Origin: JADJPO01 sp963825645
GTDB lineage: Bacteria; Actinomycetota; Actinomycetes; Actinomycetales; Kineosporiaceae
DNA length: 64,000 nucleotides
Direction of reading: 5' to 3'
Assembly: GCA_963825645.1 (NCBI GenBank)
Contig: CAWGTT010000005.1
Span: 1-64,000, forward strand
Each line of letters opens with the position of its first letter. The stretch's first letter is position 1. The position numbers and the translations under genes are program-made. Shown piece after piece: positions 1-9,090 of the stretch. The notes under the pieces are model-generated. The model searched no databases. It saw only the letters and a program-made list of their open reading frames with translations, and was not told the origin of the DNA.

Positions 1-1908
1 CGGATCGCCCGCGGCGGCATGGCCACGATCTACGCCGGCCGGGACCGGCGTCTGGACCGCCAGGTCGCCCTCAAGATCATGCATCCACACCTGGCCGACG
101 ACGACCAGTTCGTCACCAGGTTCGTGCGTGAGGCCCGATCGGCGGCCCGGCTGTCGCATCCCAACGTGGTGCAGGTCTTCGACCAGGGCAGCGACGGCGA
201 GGTGCTCTACCTGGCGATGGAGCTACTGCCAGGTCGCACCCTTCGCGACGTGATCGCCGAGCGCGGTGTGCTGACGCCCAGGGAGGCCCTCACGGTTCTC
301 GAGCCGATGCTGGACGCGCTCGGTGCCGCTCACCGGGCCGGCCTGGTGCACCGCGATGTCAAGCCCGAGAACGTCATCCTCACCGACGAGGGGCGGGTCA
401 AGGTGGCCGATTTCGGCCTGGCCCGCGCGGTCAGCGGTCGGCAGACCCAGACCGGGGCACTCATCGGCACCGTCGCCTACCTCGCTCCCGAACTCGTCTC
501 CCACGGGGTGGCCGACGCCCGCAGCGACGTCTACGCGGCGGGCATCGTGCTGTTCGAGATGCTCACCGGTCGCCAGCCGTTCACCGGCGAGATCCCGATG
601 CAGGTGGCCTACCGGCACGTCCACGAGGACGTGCCCAAACCGTCCTCCCTGGTGCCGGAGCTGCCCAGCGAGATCGACGACCTGGTCACCGCGGCGGTCA
701 CCCGCGACCCCGCTGACCGACCGACCGATGCGTCAGAGTGGCTGCAGGCCGTTCGCCGGGTGCGCGCCGAGCTCACCGACGACGTGCTGGACACCCGACC
801 GGACGTCGCAGCACCGGCCACGGCGGACGGCCCCGGGACGACGGGTGCGCAGACCGAGCTCGTCACGCCGTCCGCCCGCCCGAACGCCACCCAGACGCTG
901 CCCCAGCTCGGTGGGCTGCGTACGCTGCGCGAACGCAGCCGGCGCGAGGCGAGCGAGGCCGGCGACGGGCCGACACCGTCAGACGAGGACGAGGACGCCT
1001 CCCTACGACGCCTGGTGGCCAGCAGACGCCGCCGTGGCCTGTTCGGCCTCCTGATCGTCTTCGCGATCACCGTGTCCCTGAGCCTCGGCGCGTGGTGGCT
1101 GGTTGCCGGGCCCGGCGCGTTCACGGTGACGCCGACCCTGACCAACCTGACCGCGAGCGAGGCGGACAAGGTCGCGGCCGCCCAGGGGCTGGAGGTCAGG
1201 GTCGAGCAGGGCGACTACAGCGAGACGGTCCCCAAGGGGCAGATCCTGAGGACCGATCCGGGGGCCGGCGAACGCATCCGCAAGCACGGCTCGGTCTCCG
1301 TCTACGTCTCGATGGGGACGGCGAACCGGAAGATCCCCAAGCTCGTCGGGATGACCCGGGACGAGGCCGCGAACGCGCTCAAGCAGGCCGGGCTGCGGGT
1401 CAGCGGCACGACCGACGTCTACCACGACACGATCGAGCAGGGTCGCGTCGTGGCGACCTCGCCGGGGGCCGGTGGTGAGCTCAAGCTGGACGCAGCGGTG
1501 AGCCTTCAGATCAGCAAGGGTCCTGAGCCCGTCCAGGTTCCAGAGGTCACTGACTACACCCTCGACGAAGCACGACGGATGCTCGAGGACGTCGGGCTGC
1601 AGGTCAGCGTCGTCGAGGAGGTGCGTCCCGACGTGGAGCCGGGTCGCGTGCTCAGCCAGGAGCCCGCGCCGGGGGAGACGGTCCTGCGGCGCTCGACGGT
1701 CAGCCTCGTGGTCTCCAAGGCGTTCGAGGAAGGCACCGTGCCTGACGTGCGCGGCTGGAACGCCGACGACGCCGAACGCCAGCTCAAGGACCTCGGCTTC
1801 GAGGTGGACCAGCGCGGCAGGGGGCCGTTCAACAACGTGCTCAGCCAGGACCCGGCGCCGGGGACGCAGCTGCCGCAGGGCGGCACGGTCAGCCTGCGGA
1901 TCTTCTGA
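1..1908 (+). CDS. pknL: PASTA-domain Ser/Thr protein kinase (PknL-type), 5' end cut by window
   Basis: This is a transmembrane eukaryotic-type Ser/Thr kinase. The reading frame is open from base 1, so the true start and part of the glycine loop lie outside the window. The kinase domain shows the VAIK-type lysine (VALKIM), the catalytic loop HRDVKPEN near base 350 and DFGLA near base 410, so it should be active. A Pro/Ala/acidic linker leads to one membrane segment near bases 1035-1110. Four extracellular PASTA repeats follow to the C-terminus; such repeats bind peptidoglycan fragments or lipid II in related kinases. Its position next to class II DAHP synthase matches pknL of mycobacteria and corynebacteria. 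M. tuberculosis PknL lacks PASTA repeats, while corynebacterial PknL has them. The gene converges on the minus-strand oxidoreductase. Confidence 0.85.
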   Translation, partial: RIARGGMATIYAGRDRRLDRQVALKIMHPHLADDDQFVTRFVREARSAARLSHPNVVQVFDQGSDGEVLYLAMELLPGRTLRDVIAERGVLTPREALTVLEPMLDALGAAHRAGLVHRDVKPENVILTDEGRVKVADFGLARAVSGRQTQTGALIGTVAYLAPELVSHGVADARSDVYAAGIVLFEMLTGRQPFTGEIPMQVAYRHVHEDVPKPSSLVPELPSEIDDLVTAAVTRDPADRPTDASEWLQAVRRVRAELTDDVLDTRPDVAAPATADGPGTTGAQTELVTPSARPNATQTLPQLGGLRTLRERSRREASEAGDGPTPSDEDEDASLRRLVASRRRRGLFGLLIVFAITVSLSLGAWWLVAGPGAFTVTPTLTNLTASEADKVAAAQGLEVRVEQGDYSETVPKGQILRTDPGAGERIRKHGSVSVYVSMGTANRKIPKLVGMTRDEAANALKQAGLRVSGTTDVYHDTIEQGRVVATSPGAGGELKLDAAVSLQISKGPEPVQVPEVTDYTLDEARRMLEDVGLQVSVVEEVRPDVEPGRVLSQEPAPGETVLRRSTVSLVVSKAFEEGTVPDVRGWNADDAERQLKDLGFEVDQRGRGPFNNVLSQDPAPGTQLPQGGTVSLRIF

Positions 1909-1966
1909 CCTGCGCGGACCTGGGCAGCGCTCGGCGTCCGGCGCTTCACGCGGTCGCCTCGCCGAG

Positions 1967-2006
1967 CCCGCTCACTCCTGGTGGGACCCGCTCACTCCTG
2001 GTAGGA
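1967..2006. repeat. 20-bp tandem duplication at the 3' end of the oxidoreductase gene
   Basis: Two adjacent 20-bp units (1967-1986 and 1987-2006) share CCCGCTCACTCCTGGT and differ at one base near the end. The right-hand unit contains the last codons and TGA stop of the minus-strand oxidoreductase. The left-hand unit is a copy lying just beyond the stop. It looks like a slippage duplication of the gene's 3' terminus. Confidence 0.8.
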
Positions 2007-2585
2007 GTAGCGCTCCTCGCGCCACGGGTCGCCGTGGACGTGGTAGCCGCGTTCCTCCCAGAAGCCCCGCCGAGGCCCGCGCAGGTACTCCAGACCCCGC
2101 AGCCACTTCGGACCTTTCCAGGCGTACAGGTGTGGCAACACCAGGCGCAGGGGGAAGCCCCGCTCTGGGGTCAGCGGCTCCCCGTCGAGGTGGGTGGCCA
2201 GCAGGGTCTGCTCATGGGCCAGGTCGTCGAGGCGAACGGTCGCCGAGTACCCGTACTCGGCCCAGGTCATCACATGGGTGACTCCGCGCGCGGGCGGGAA
2301 GGCCGTCAGGAGCGCCTGCCCGGGCACCCCCTGCCAGCGGTTGCCCGCCACGGTCCACCGTTTCACGCAGTGCATCGCGGCGATCACCTCCCTGCGAGGC
2401 AAGCGCTCGATCGAGGCCATGTCCAGGTGATGGTCGACGCCGTCCACCGTCGCCCCGTTGACGATCAGCCGCCACGTCTCCGGGCGGTACTTCGGGACGG
2501 GGCCGTAGTGCAGCACCGGCAGGTCGGGCACCCGTTTCTGGCCCGGCGGCAACGAGTCGTCCTCGCGCTCACCTGAGTCGCTCAC
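1992..2585 (-). CDS. sulfite oxidase-like molybdopterin-binding oxidoreductase
   Basis: This is a small cytoplasmic-looking protein of the oxidoreductase molybdopterin-binding superfamily (sulfite oxidase/MsrP fold), about 197 residues long. The cysteine in AMHCVKRW is the expected molybdenum ligand. GVTHVMTWAEYGYS and GFPLRLVLPHLYAWKGPKW are typical of this domain, the latter forming the conserved GxPxRLxxPxxYxxKxxKW signature. There is no twin-arginine signal, and heme and dimerisation domains are absent, so the electron partner is unknown. I chose GTG at 2585 because AAGGA lies 6 nt upstream. An in-frame ATG at 2594 has no ribosome binding site. The substrate cannot be read from the sequence. 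Confidence 0.8.
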   Translation of the reverse strand: MSDSGEREDDSLPPGQKRVPDLPVLHYGPVPKYRPETWRLIVNGATVDGVDHHLDMASIERLPRREVIAAMHCVKRWTVAGNRWQGVPGQALLTAFPPARGVTHVMTWAEYGYSATVRLDDLAHEQTLLATHLDGEPLTPERGFPLRLVLPHLYAWKGPKWLRGLEYLRGPRRGFWEERGYHVHGDPWREERYSYQE

Positions 2586-2657
2586 ACAGTCCATCCTTGC
2601 ACTTCGCAGGGGATGCCCCGGACACCTGGCCGGGTGCGCGGCGCATCGCCTGGCCGG

Positions 2658-4037
2658 TCAGCGCTCGGTGAGCCCCTCGGCCACAAGGAAGGCCATCTCC
2701 AGGGCCTGCTGGTGGTTCAGGCGCGGGTCACACAGTGTCTCGTACCGGCTGGCCAGCCCGGCCTCGTCGATGTGCTCGGCGCCGCCCAGGCACTCGGTGA
2801 CGTCGTCGCCGGTCAGCTCCACGTGCAGCCCGCCCGGGATCGTACCGAGCGCGTTGTGCACCTCGAAGAAGCCGCGCACCTCGTCCATCACGTCGTCGAA
2901 CCGTCGGGTCTTGAACCCCGAGGCGGCCTCGAAGGTATTGCCGTGCATCGGGTCGCAGACCCACAGCACGTGTGAGGCGGCCTCCCCCAGCCCCTCGACC
3001 AGCTCCGGCAGCGCGTCCCGGATCCGCTCGGCCCCCATCCTGGTGATGAAGGTCAACCGGCCCGGCTCCCTCTCCGGGTCGAGACGCTCGACCAGCTCCA
3101 GCGCCTGCGCCGGCGTGGTCGCCGGGCCCAGCTTGACCCCGATCGGGTTGCGCACTCTGGAGACCAGGTCGATGTGGGCGCCGTCCAGCTGCCGGGTGCG
3201 CTCACCCACCCACACGAAGTGGGCCGAGACGTTGTAGGGCGCCCCGGTCCGCGAGTCGATCCGGGTCAGCGGGCGCTCGTAGTCCAGCACCAGCGCCTCG
3301 TGGCTGGAGTAGAAGTCGACGGTGCGCAGCGCGTCGAAGTCGCCGCCACACGCCGCCATGAACCGCATCGCCCGGTCGATGTCGCGTGCCATCGCCTCGT
3401 AGCGCGCGTTGGCGTGAGTGGCCACGAACCCGCGGTTCCACTCGTGTACGTGTCGCAGGTCGGCGAAGCCGCCCTTGGTGAACGCCCGAATCAGGTTCAG
3501 CGTCGCGCTGCTGGTGTGGTAAGCCCGCAGCAGCCGTCGCGGGTCCGGGGCTCGGCTGACCGGGTCGAAGGCGTAGTCGTTGACCGAATCGCCCCGGTAG
3601 GCCGGCAGTTCGATCCCCTCGCGCACCTCGGTCGGCTTGCTTCGCGGCTTGGCGTACTGGCCCGCCATCCGGCCGAGCTTCACCACCGGCATGCTCGCCC
3701 CGTAGGTGAGCACGACCGCCATCTGCAGCATGGTCTTGACCTTGTTACGGATCCGGTCCGCCGTGGCGTCGGCGAAGGTCTCGGCGCAGTCCCCGCCCTG
3801 GAGCAGGAACGCCTCTCCCCGCGCCGCAGCCGCCAGGTTGGCCTTGAGGTCGTCGCACTCACCGGCGAAGACCAGGGGCGGGTAGGAGCTCAGCTCGGCG
3901 ATCACGCTGGCGACCGCATCCGCATCCGGCCAGTCCGGCTGCTGGGCGGCGGGAAGGTCACGCCACAGGTCGAGGACAGCTGCGTCGCCCTGGACAGTCG
4001 TCCCAGCGTCCATCCGGGACAGGTGCTGCATGCTCAT
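2658..4037 (-). CDS. aroG: class II 3-deoxy-D-arabino-heptulosonate 7-phosphate (DAHP) synthase
   Basis: It condenses phosphoenolpyruvate and erythrose 4-phosphate, the first step of the shikimate pathway, in the cytoplasm. Family signatures include LLQGGDCAETF, MPVVKLGRMAGQYAKPRS, SHEALVLDYER, VGERTRQLDGAHI, GVKLGP and CDPMHGNT, which carry PEP, E4P and metal ligands. The match to M. tuberculosis AroG (Rv2178c) extends to the C-terminus (CDPRLN, FLVAEGL). From the ATG at 4037 the protein is 459 residues, close to the 462 of AroG. ATGs at 4031 (GGTGAG 7 nt upstream), 4013 and 4091 are alternatives. The gene follows the membrane protein at 4099 and may be co-transcribed with it. Confidence 0.93.
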   Translation of the reverse strand: MSMQHLSRMDAGTTVQGDAAVLDLWRDLPAAQQPDWPDADAVASVIAELSSYPPLVFAGECDDLKANLAAAARGEAFLLQGGDCAETFADATADRIRNKVKTMLQMAVVLTYGASMPVVKLGRMAGQYAKPRSKPTEVREGIELPAYRGDSVNDYAFDPVSRAPDPRRLLRAYHTSSATLNLIRAFTKGGFADLRHVHEWNRGFVATHANARYEAMARDIDRAMRFMAACGGDFDALRTVDFYSSHEALVLDYERPLTRIDSRTGAPYNVSAHFVWVGERTRQLDGAHIDLVSRVRNPIGVKLGPATTPAQALELVERLDPEREPGRLTFITRMGAERIRDALPELVEGLGEAASHVLWVCDPMHGNTFEAASGFKTRRFDDVMDEVRGFFEVHNALGTIPGGLHVELTGDDVTECLGGAEHIDEAGLASRYETLCDPRLNHQQALEMAFLVAEGLTER

Positions 4038-4098
4038 GCTCACCGGCCAAGCGTAGGCGAGCCCCAGGACGGGCCCGAACCGTTTCGCCATCCGGACA

Positions 4099-6048
4099 CT
4101 ACGGGCCCGCCCCACCACCCGGACGGCGCGGTCGCCACAGCCCCTGCATCTGCCGGTCGTAGGGAGCCACCACCGTCCCGACCAGGTCGTAGTCATCCGG
4201 GAAACGGCGATCCAGAACTGCTGTCGCGCTGGCCGTAATGGCGTGATCCTGACCGGACGGCACCAGGAGCCACGCCGCCCGCCACTGGACCGGGTCCTCC
4301 TGACCCAGCGCGTACGCCGCTGCTCCGCCCGGATCCGGCCAGCCGGGGAAGGCCGGGAGCAGCACGGACGGCGCTCGGCCGTTGAGCACCAGCACGCTGG
4401 CCGGATGCCAGGTCAGGTCGAGCATCGGCGTCCCAGACTGAAAACCGCCCTGCTCACCGAGCGCCCGCAGCCCGTCGATCCACGCGACCGTCTCCCGGTC
4501 CAGGAGCAGCGGGGGTGAACCGGCCGTCACGGACCTGGCGACCGTCTGCTGCGCCAGCGGCGCGATCCGGTACGGCGCCACCTCGCGGGTGGTGGGCACC
4601 AGGACCGCCCCGAGCAGGACGGCGCCCACCACCAGCACCGCGGTGGCCAGCTGCGCCCCGCGGTCGGGCACGGCGCTCACGCCGACCACAGCTGCGGCCA
4701 CCAGCACCGGGAACGCCCCGTGCAGCTGCGTGGCGTACTCGACGTTGGTGCCCAACGGGTAGCCGGCACCCAGGGCGAGCAAAGCGGCGCAGGCCAATAC
4801 CGCCGCCCCATGCCCCCTCTGCACGGGCCGCCTGTGCCTCGGCGGGCTCCCGTCCCCCGGGACGGTGCCGAAGCGGGCGATCCCGGTCCGCTGCCAGCCC
4901 CAGACCACCACCGCCACGACCAGGCCGGCTTCGGCGGCCAGCGTCCCCGCGGGTGCCGACATGCCCAGCCCGGGCACCCCGCCCGGGTAGGCGGTCAGCA
5001 CTCGGAGCAGGACCAACGACCAGGTCACGGCGAACGCCGCCGCGAGCCACAGCCCCGGCCGGGGCAGCGCCGACCCCAGCCCGACCCGTCGGATCACTAC
5101 GACGACCACGGCGATGACGACCGGTAGCAGGAGAAGTCCGAGATAGGGCCACGGACGGTCGATCAGCACATTGCGCAGCCCGAGGCGCACCGTGCGGCCC
5201 ACCGCGTCCGGTGCGTAGTGACCCGGGTCGACCACGGCGAGCATGCCCGAGGCCCGCCGGTAGGTCGACACCGTCTCCCCGAGTGGGGCGACGAGCACAA
5301 GGTGGGCTGCCGCGAGCGCCAGCCCGGTTGCCACCGCGGCGGCGACGCAGGGCCACGGCAGCCGGCGCCGAACCAGCAGAGCCAAGGCCACCAGGGCGGT
5401 CACGGCCAGGCCACCCAACGCCGTGGTGCCCTTTCCGATCGCCGTCAGGAAGAGCCCGGCGGCCACCAGCGCGCCGCCGGCCACGCCGGAGCCGATCTGG
5501 CGGCCGATCACGCTGAGAAGGCCGGTGGCCAGGACCATCAGCCCGATCGCGGCGAACCAGTTATAGCTCGGGGTGCGTACGAAGACGGTGTAGTAGCACA
5601 TCGCCGCCGCCACGGACGCGGGTGGCCAGGCACCGCTCAGCCAGGCCGGCCACGAGCGTCCGCTCACCAGCTCTGAGAAGCGCCGGACGGCGCCCGCCAG
5701 CACCAGTGCCGAACCCGCGAGCACCACCGCGCCGAGCACCCGCAGGGCACCCAGGTCGTCACCGACCAGGCGCAGCAGCGGCCCCGAGTACCACCCGAAC
5801 ACGCCATTGAAGGCCTTGGCCTGTGCCCACGGCTGCGCGGCCATCAAATAGTGACTCTCGTCCATCGCGTCCAGCCCGCGACCGGCATCGGTGATGACCG
5901 CGCGCAGCACAGGAACGTTCGCCAGCCAGCCCGCCACCGCCGCCGCGACCCAGGTCGCGGTCGCTCGGTCAGGCCGAACGCTCAACCGGTGGCTCGCCGT
6001 CCTGGTCGGCGTCGCCCGGTCCTGTCGGGGCTGCGTCGGGGCGCTCAT
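4099..6048 (-). CDS. multi-pass membrane protein, putative GT-C-type glycosyltransferase
   Basis: This is a 649-residue polytopic membrane protein with roughly a dozen hydrophobic segments and a soluble C-terminal part of about 170 residues. After the first membrane segment comes LDAMDESHYLMAAQP. An Asp/Glu pair in the first external loop is typical of GT-C polyprenyl-phosphate sugar transferases. That supports, but does not prove, transfer of a sugar to a lipid, glycan or protein on the outer face of the membrane. The start overlaps the upstream acyltransferase by 80 bp, which suggests translational coupling. No specific family name or substrate can be assigned. A cell-wall glycolipid role would fit the acyltransferase neighbour but is inference. 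Confidence 0.6.
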   Translation of the reverse strand: MSAPTQPRQDRATPTRTASHRLSVRPDRATATWVAAAVAGWLANVPVLRAVITDAGRGLDAMDESHYLMAAQPWAQAKAFNGVFGWYSGPLLRLVGDDLGALRVLGAVVLAGSALVLAGAVRRFSELVSGRSWPAWLSGAWPPASVAAAMCYYTVFVRTPSYNWFAAIGLMVLATGLLSVIGRQIGSGVAGGALVAAGLFLTAIGKGTTALGGLAVTALVALALLVRRRLPWPCVAAAVATGLALAAAHLVLVAPLGETVSTYRRASGMLAVVDPGHYAPDAVGRTVRLGLRNVLIDRPWPYLGLLLLPVVIAVVVVVIRRVGLGSALPRPGLWLAAAFAVTWSLVLLRVLTAYPGGVPGLGMSAPAGTLAAEAGLVVAVVVWGWQRTGIARFGTVPGDGSPPRHRRPVQRGHGAAVLACAALLALGAGYPLGTNVEYATQLHGAFPVLVAAAVVGVSAVPDRGAQLATAVLVVGAVLLGAVLVPTTREVAPYRIAPLAQQTVARSVTAGSPPLLLDRETVAWIDGLRALGEQGGFQSGTPMLDLTWHPASVLVLNGRAPSVLLPAFPGWPDPGGAAAYALGQEDPVQWRAAWLLVPSGQDHAITASATAVLDRRFPDDYDLVGTVVAPYDRQMQGLWRPRRPGGGAGP

Positions 6049-6826
6049 CGCCGGTGCCCTTGACCCTCTCGGTCGCCGCCGTCGTGATCGCGCTGGCCGC
6101 CGCGACCGCCGCCTTGACCGGACCGGTCTTGTTCGCCCGACGGGCCGCGGCCAGCCGCTCCTTCATGGTGGCGGCGTACACGTCGACGTACTCCTGCCCG
6201 GACAGCTCCATCAGCGCGTACATGATCTCGTCTGTGATGGACCGCAGAACGTAGCGGTCGTCCTCCATGCCCTCGTAGCGGGAGAAGTCCAGCGGCTCGC
6301 CGAAGACGATGCCGACCCGGTGCCCGAGGTTCGGCAGCTTGCGGCCGATCGGCTGCACCACGTCGGTGCCGATCATCGCCACGGGGATCACCGGAACCTT
6401 CCCCACCAGCGCCATCCGGGCCATCCCGGTCTTGCCCCGGTAGAGCCGGCCGTCCGGGGAGCGGGTGCCCTCGGGGTAGATCCCGAGGACGCCACCTCGC
6501 CTCAGTACCTTCAACCCGGTGGTCAACGCGGCCTCGGAGGCCTGCCCACCGGTCCGGTCCACCGGGAGCTGGCCGACGCCCTTGAAGAACGCAGCGGTCG
6601 CTCTGCCCTTCACCCCGTCTCCGGTGAAGTAGTCCGCCTTGGCCAGGAACGTGACCCGGCGCTTGACCACCAGCGGCAGGAAGATCGAGTCGGAGAAGGA
6701 CAGATGGTTGCTGGCCAGGATCACCCCGCCGTCCTCGGGTACGTGCTCCTCCCCCTTCACCCACGGCCGGAACAGGGCGAACAGCACCGGCCCGAGAATG
6801 ATGCGCTTGAGCAGCCAGTAGAACAC
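5969..6826 (-). CDS. plsC: 1-acyl-sn-glycerol-3-phosphate acyltransferase family protein
   Basis: This is a PlsC-type membrane-associated acyltransferase, which probably acylates lysophosphatidic acid or a related glycerolipid. The catalytic box NHLSFSDS (NHxxxxD) and the acceptor-binding motif YPEGTRSPDG are intact, and VPVIPVAMIG is the usual fourth motif. The C-terminus is an Ala/Lys/Pro-rich tail. It corresponds in position to M. tuberculosis Rv2182c. I chose GTG at 6826 (VFYWLLKRI, GAAGGG upstream) because the homologous region begins there. The frame also stays open to 7018, with ATGs at 6979 and 6973, so a longer N-terminus is possible. Confidence 0.85.
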   Translation of the reverse strand: MFYWLLKRIILGPVLFALFRPWVKGEEHVPEDGGVILASNHLSFSDSIFLPLVVKRRVTFLAKADYFTGDGVKGRATAAFFKGVGQLPVDRTGGQASEAALTTGLKVLRRGGVLGIYPEGTRSPDGRLYRGKTGMARMALVGKVPVIPVAMIGTDVVQPIGRKLPNLGHRVGIVFGEPLDFSRYEGMEDDRYVLRSITDEIMYALMELSGQEYVDVYAATMKERLAAARRANKTGPVKAAVAAASAITTAATERVKGTGDERPDAAPTGPGDADQDGEPPVERSA

Positions 6827-7063
6827 CGCCGCCTGCCCTTCGTGTGGTCCTGATCCGTCCTGTTGCGGCCAACTGTAGAGACTCCGCAGCCAATGGTCCC
6901 GCCCCGACCGGATGCGGCCGACCTCGCCCGCCGCCGGGCTGCCTCGCGCGCCATGTCCGGCTCGTGTCACCATGGCCATGCTGAGCGGTCCTAGCTGGTC
7001 GTACAGCGACCGTCTCACGAGCTAGAGGTCGTCAACGTTTCTCGGGGTGTTGAGGAGGCACGG

Positions 7064-7828
7064 GTGGCTGTTCTACCCGGAGCCGAACCGTTCCATCACG
7101 ACGGTGGACCGGTCGGCGTCCTGCTCTGTCACGGCTTCACCGCCAGCCCGCAGAGTCTTCGCCCTTGGGCAGAGCACCTGGCCAAGGCCGGGTTCAGCGT
7201 CAGCCTTCCCCTGCTGCCCGGGCACGGCACGACCTGGCAGGACCTGAACCGCAGCCGCTGGCCGCAGTGGTACGCGGCGGTCGACGTGGCCCTCTCCCAG
7301 CTCCTGACCCGCTGCGAGTCGGTCGTCGTCGCCGGTCTGTCGTTGGGTGGTGCGCTTGCGTTGAGGCTGGCCGAGCTGCGCGGCGACGACGTGGCCGCCG
7401 TGATACTGGTGAACCCCGCGGTCAGGAGCGATCATCCCGCCGCGCCGCTCCTGCCGGTGCTGCGGTTCCTGCTTCCGTCCCTGCGTGCCATCGGTAGTGA
7501 CATCAAGAAGCCCGGAGTCACTGAGCTGGCCTACGAGCGCACTCCACTCCATGCGGCGAACTCGGCTGCGCAGCTGCTCGCCCGTGTCGCGACGGGCCTG
7601 CCCGCGGTCACCCAGCCGGTCCTACTGTTCCGCTCACCTCAGGACCACGTCATACCCGCCTCGAGCAGCGCGCAGATCGTCCGGACCGTCAGCTCGGCCG
7701 ACATCACCGAGGTGATCTGTGCCGACAGCTACCATGTCGCCACTCTGGACCATGACGCCCCGCGGATCTTCAGCGACAGTGTCGAGTTCATCAACCGGAT
7801 CACCTCAGCGGCCGCGCGTAGCTCATGA
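7064..7828 (+). CDS. alpha/beta hydrolase (carboxylesterase / monoacylglycerol lipase-like)
   Basis: This is a 254-residue cytoplasmic serine hydrolase. The nucleophile elbow is GLSLGG, the acidic residue lies in SPQDHV and the histidine in SYHVATLDHD, so the triad is complete. VGVLLCHGFTASPQS supplies the oxyanion-hole region typical of Est30-like carboxylesterases and thermostable monoacylglycerol lipases. The GTG start at 7064 has a strong GAGGAGG 5 nt upstream. The stop overlaps the next start (ATGA at 7825-7828), so the two genes are translationally coupled. It is divergent from plsC, and a lipid-ester substrate is plausible but unproven. Confidence 0.85.
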   Translation: MAVLPGAEPFHHDGGPVGVLLCHGFTASPQSLRPWAEHLAKAGFSVSLPLLPGHGTTWQDLNRSRWPQWYAAVDVALSQLLTRCESVVVAGLSLGGALALRLAELRGDDVAAVILVNPAVRSDHPAAPLLPVLRFLLPSLRAIGSDIKKPGVTELAYERTPLHAANSAAQLLARVATGLPAVTQPVLLFRSPQDHVIPASSSAQIVRTVSSADITEVICADSYHVATLDHDAPRIFSDSVEFINRITSAAARSS

Positions 7829-8304
7829 CCGCCGGCGAGCCCGAGAACGAGGACCGGGACGTTGACCGCGGCCAGGACCTGCCCGAACTCGACTACGACG
7901 CCGCGTTCGCCGCGCTGGTGGCCCGGTTCGGTGAGGCACCCGATGTCGATCTGCCGGCCGAGACTCCGGTCGACCGGGCCCCACCGGACACCGGCAGCAC
8001 CAGTGGCACCGGCAGCACTGACGGCACCAGTGGCACCGAGTCCTGGTACCCACCCGAGCTCGACGAGCACTTCGAGCCGCCCGAGCCGCCCCCGATTCCG
8101 CGAGGTGACCTGGTCTCCCGTCTGGCCTGGTCCGGGGTCCTCGGCGGTCCGGCGGTGCTGCTGGTCGCCGCGGTCGTGAACGGCGCTCTACCGTCCTGGA
8201 TGGTGCTCGGCGCCCTGTTGTCGTTCGTGGCCGGTTTCGTCGCCTTGGTGGCCCGGATGCCGGCCGAGCGACCGGACGACGGGGACAACGGCGCGGTGGT
8301 CTGA
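7825..8304 (+). CDS. hypothetical acidic protein with two C-terminal membrane segments
   Basis: This 159-residue protein has no recognised enzymatic domain. Residues 1 to about 95 are acidic and Pro/Gly/Ser/Thr-rich, including a GSTSGTGSTDGTSGTES stretch, and are probably disordered in the cytoplasm. Two hydrophobic segments follow (around LGGPAVLLVAAVV and MVLGALLSFVAGFVALV), then a short polar tail. It overlaps the upstream hydrolase by 4 bp and converges, with only 6 bp between, on the nuclease-fold gene. Similar small membrane proteins occur at this place in other actinobacteria. The function is unknown. Confidence 0.75.
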   Translation: MTAGEPENEDRDVDRGQDLPELDYDAAFAALVARFGEAPDVDLPAETPVDRAPPDTGSTSGTGSTDGTSGTESWYPPELDEHFEPPEPPPIPRGDLVSRLAWSGVLGGPAVLLVAAVVNGALPSWMVLGALLSFVAGFVALVARMPAERPDDGDNGAVV

Positions 8305-8310
8305 CCTGCC

Positions 8311-9060
8311 CTACCCCTCGATGGGCGCAGCATCGCTGCGGCGGCGCCCCCGCAGGACGGCGAGGACCGGCACATGGTCGCTGGCACGGCGAACCAGGTC
8401 GGGGTCGAGCCCGCCATCACCGTAATCGACCAGCTCGAGGCCGTCACCGAGCAGAACGGCGTCGATGCGCCGGCTCGGCGACCGGGCCGGGAACGTCGGT
8501 CCGGCGTCCGGGCGGCGATCGGCGGCCAGGGCGGCGAAGACCCTCCAGCACGGTGCCCCAGCCGGCTCGTTGAAGTCCCCGACCACGGCCACCGCGCCCG
8601 ACGTGACCAGAGCGCGCACCGCGGACGGGCCCCCCGTGGTGAGCAGGTCGCGGACCAGTTCGGCGTGCCGCACCCGCTGGTCCGGGTGCAGCGGCAGGTG
8701 CACACCGGCGACCGCCAGCTCCGTGCCGGCCACCCCGATCGCGGCCAGCACCGAACCACGGCGCCGGTCGTACCAGTGGGGCACCGGTAGCCGCACCTCC
8801 CGGGCCGCCCTCACCCGTGCCCGGGGTCCGACCAGGACCGCGGTGCCACCGCTGGTTCGGCCGCCGACGACGTGCCGGACCCCGGCGGCGCGGGCCAGCG
8901 GCGCCGTCCGCAGCAGCACCCCGGCCGGTCGGCGAGGCGACTCCTGCAGCACCACGACGTCGGGCGAGAGGTCGCGCAACACCGCCCGGACGGCGAGCGG
9001 GTCACCTGACAGATCCCGCACGTTCCAGCTCAGCAGCCGCACCGACTCCGCGCCGTCCAT
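8311..9060 (-). CDS. endonuclease/exonuclease/phosphatase (EEP) family protein
   Basis: This is a metal-dependent phosphodiesterase-fold protein of 249 residues. The EEP signatures are present in order: SWNVRDL near the N-terminus, VVLQES (metal-binding Glu), the internal His in AVAGVHLPLHP, GDFNEPAG, and the C-terminal SDHVPVLAVL. There is no signal peptide, so it acts in the cytoplasm. The substrate could be DNA, a phospholipid or a phosphorylated small molecule. ATG at 9060 is used. An in-frame TTG at 9078 with GAGGGG 8 nt upstream is a credible alternative. It lies 30 bp downstream of the ROK kinases and may share their transcript. Confidence 0.8.
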   Translation of the reverse strand: MDGAESVRLLSWNVRDLSGDPLAVRAVLRDLSPDVVVLQESPRRPAGVLLRTAPLARAAGVRHVVGGRTSGGTAVLVGPRARVRAAREVRLPVPHWYDRRRGSVLAAIGVAGTELAVAGVHLPLHPDQRVRHAELVRDLLTTGGPSAVRALVTSGAVAVVGDFNEPAGAPCWRVFAALAADRRPDAGPTFPARSPSRRIDAVLLGDGLELVDYGDGGLDPDLVRRASDHVPVLAVLRGRRRSDAAPIEG

Positions 9061-9090
9061 CTTGTCCAGGAAGGCCAACCGCCGGGCCCC

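Noticed and set aside
3174..4238. Long plus-strand open frame opposite the DAHP synthase gene
   Set aside because: It is antisense to a clearly conserved enzyme, has no recognisable domain, and reflects GC-rich codon bias that keeps the opposite frame open.
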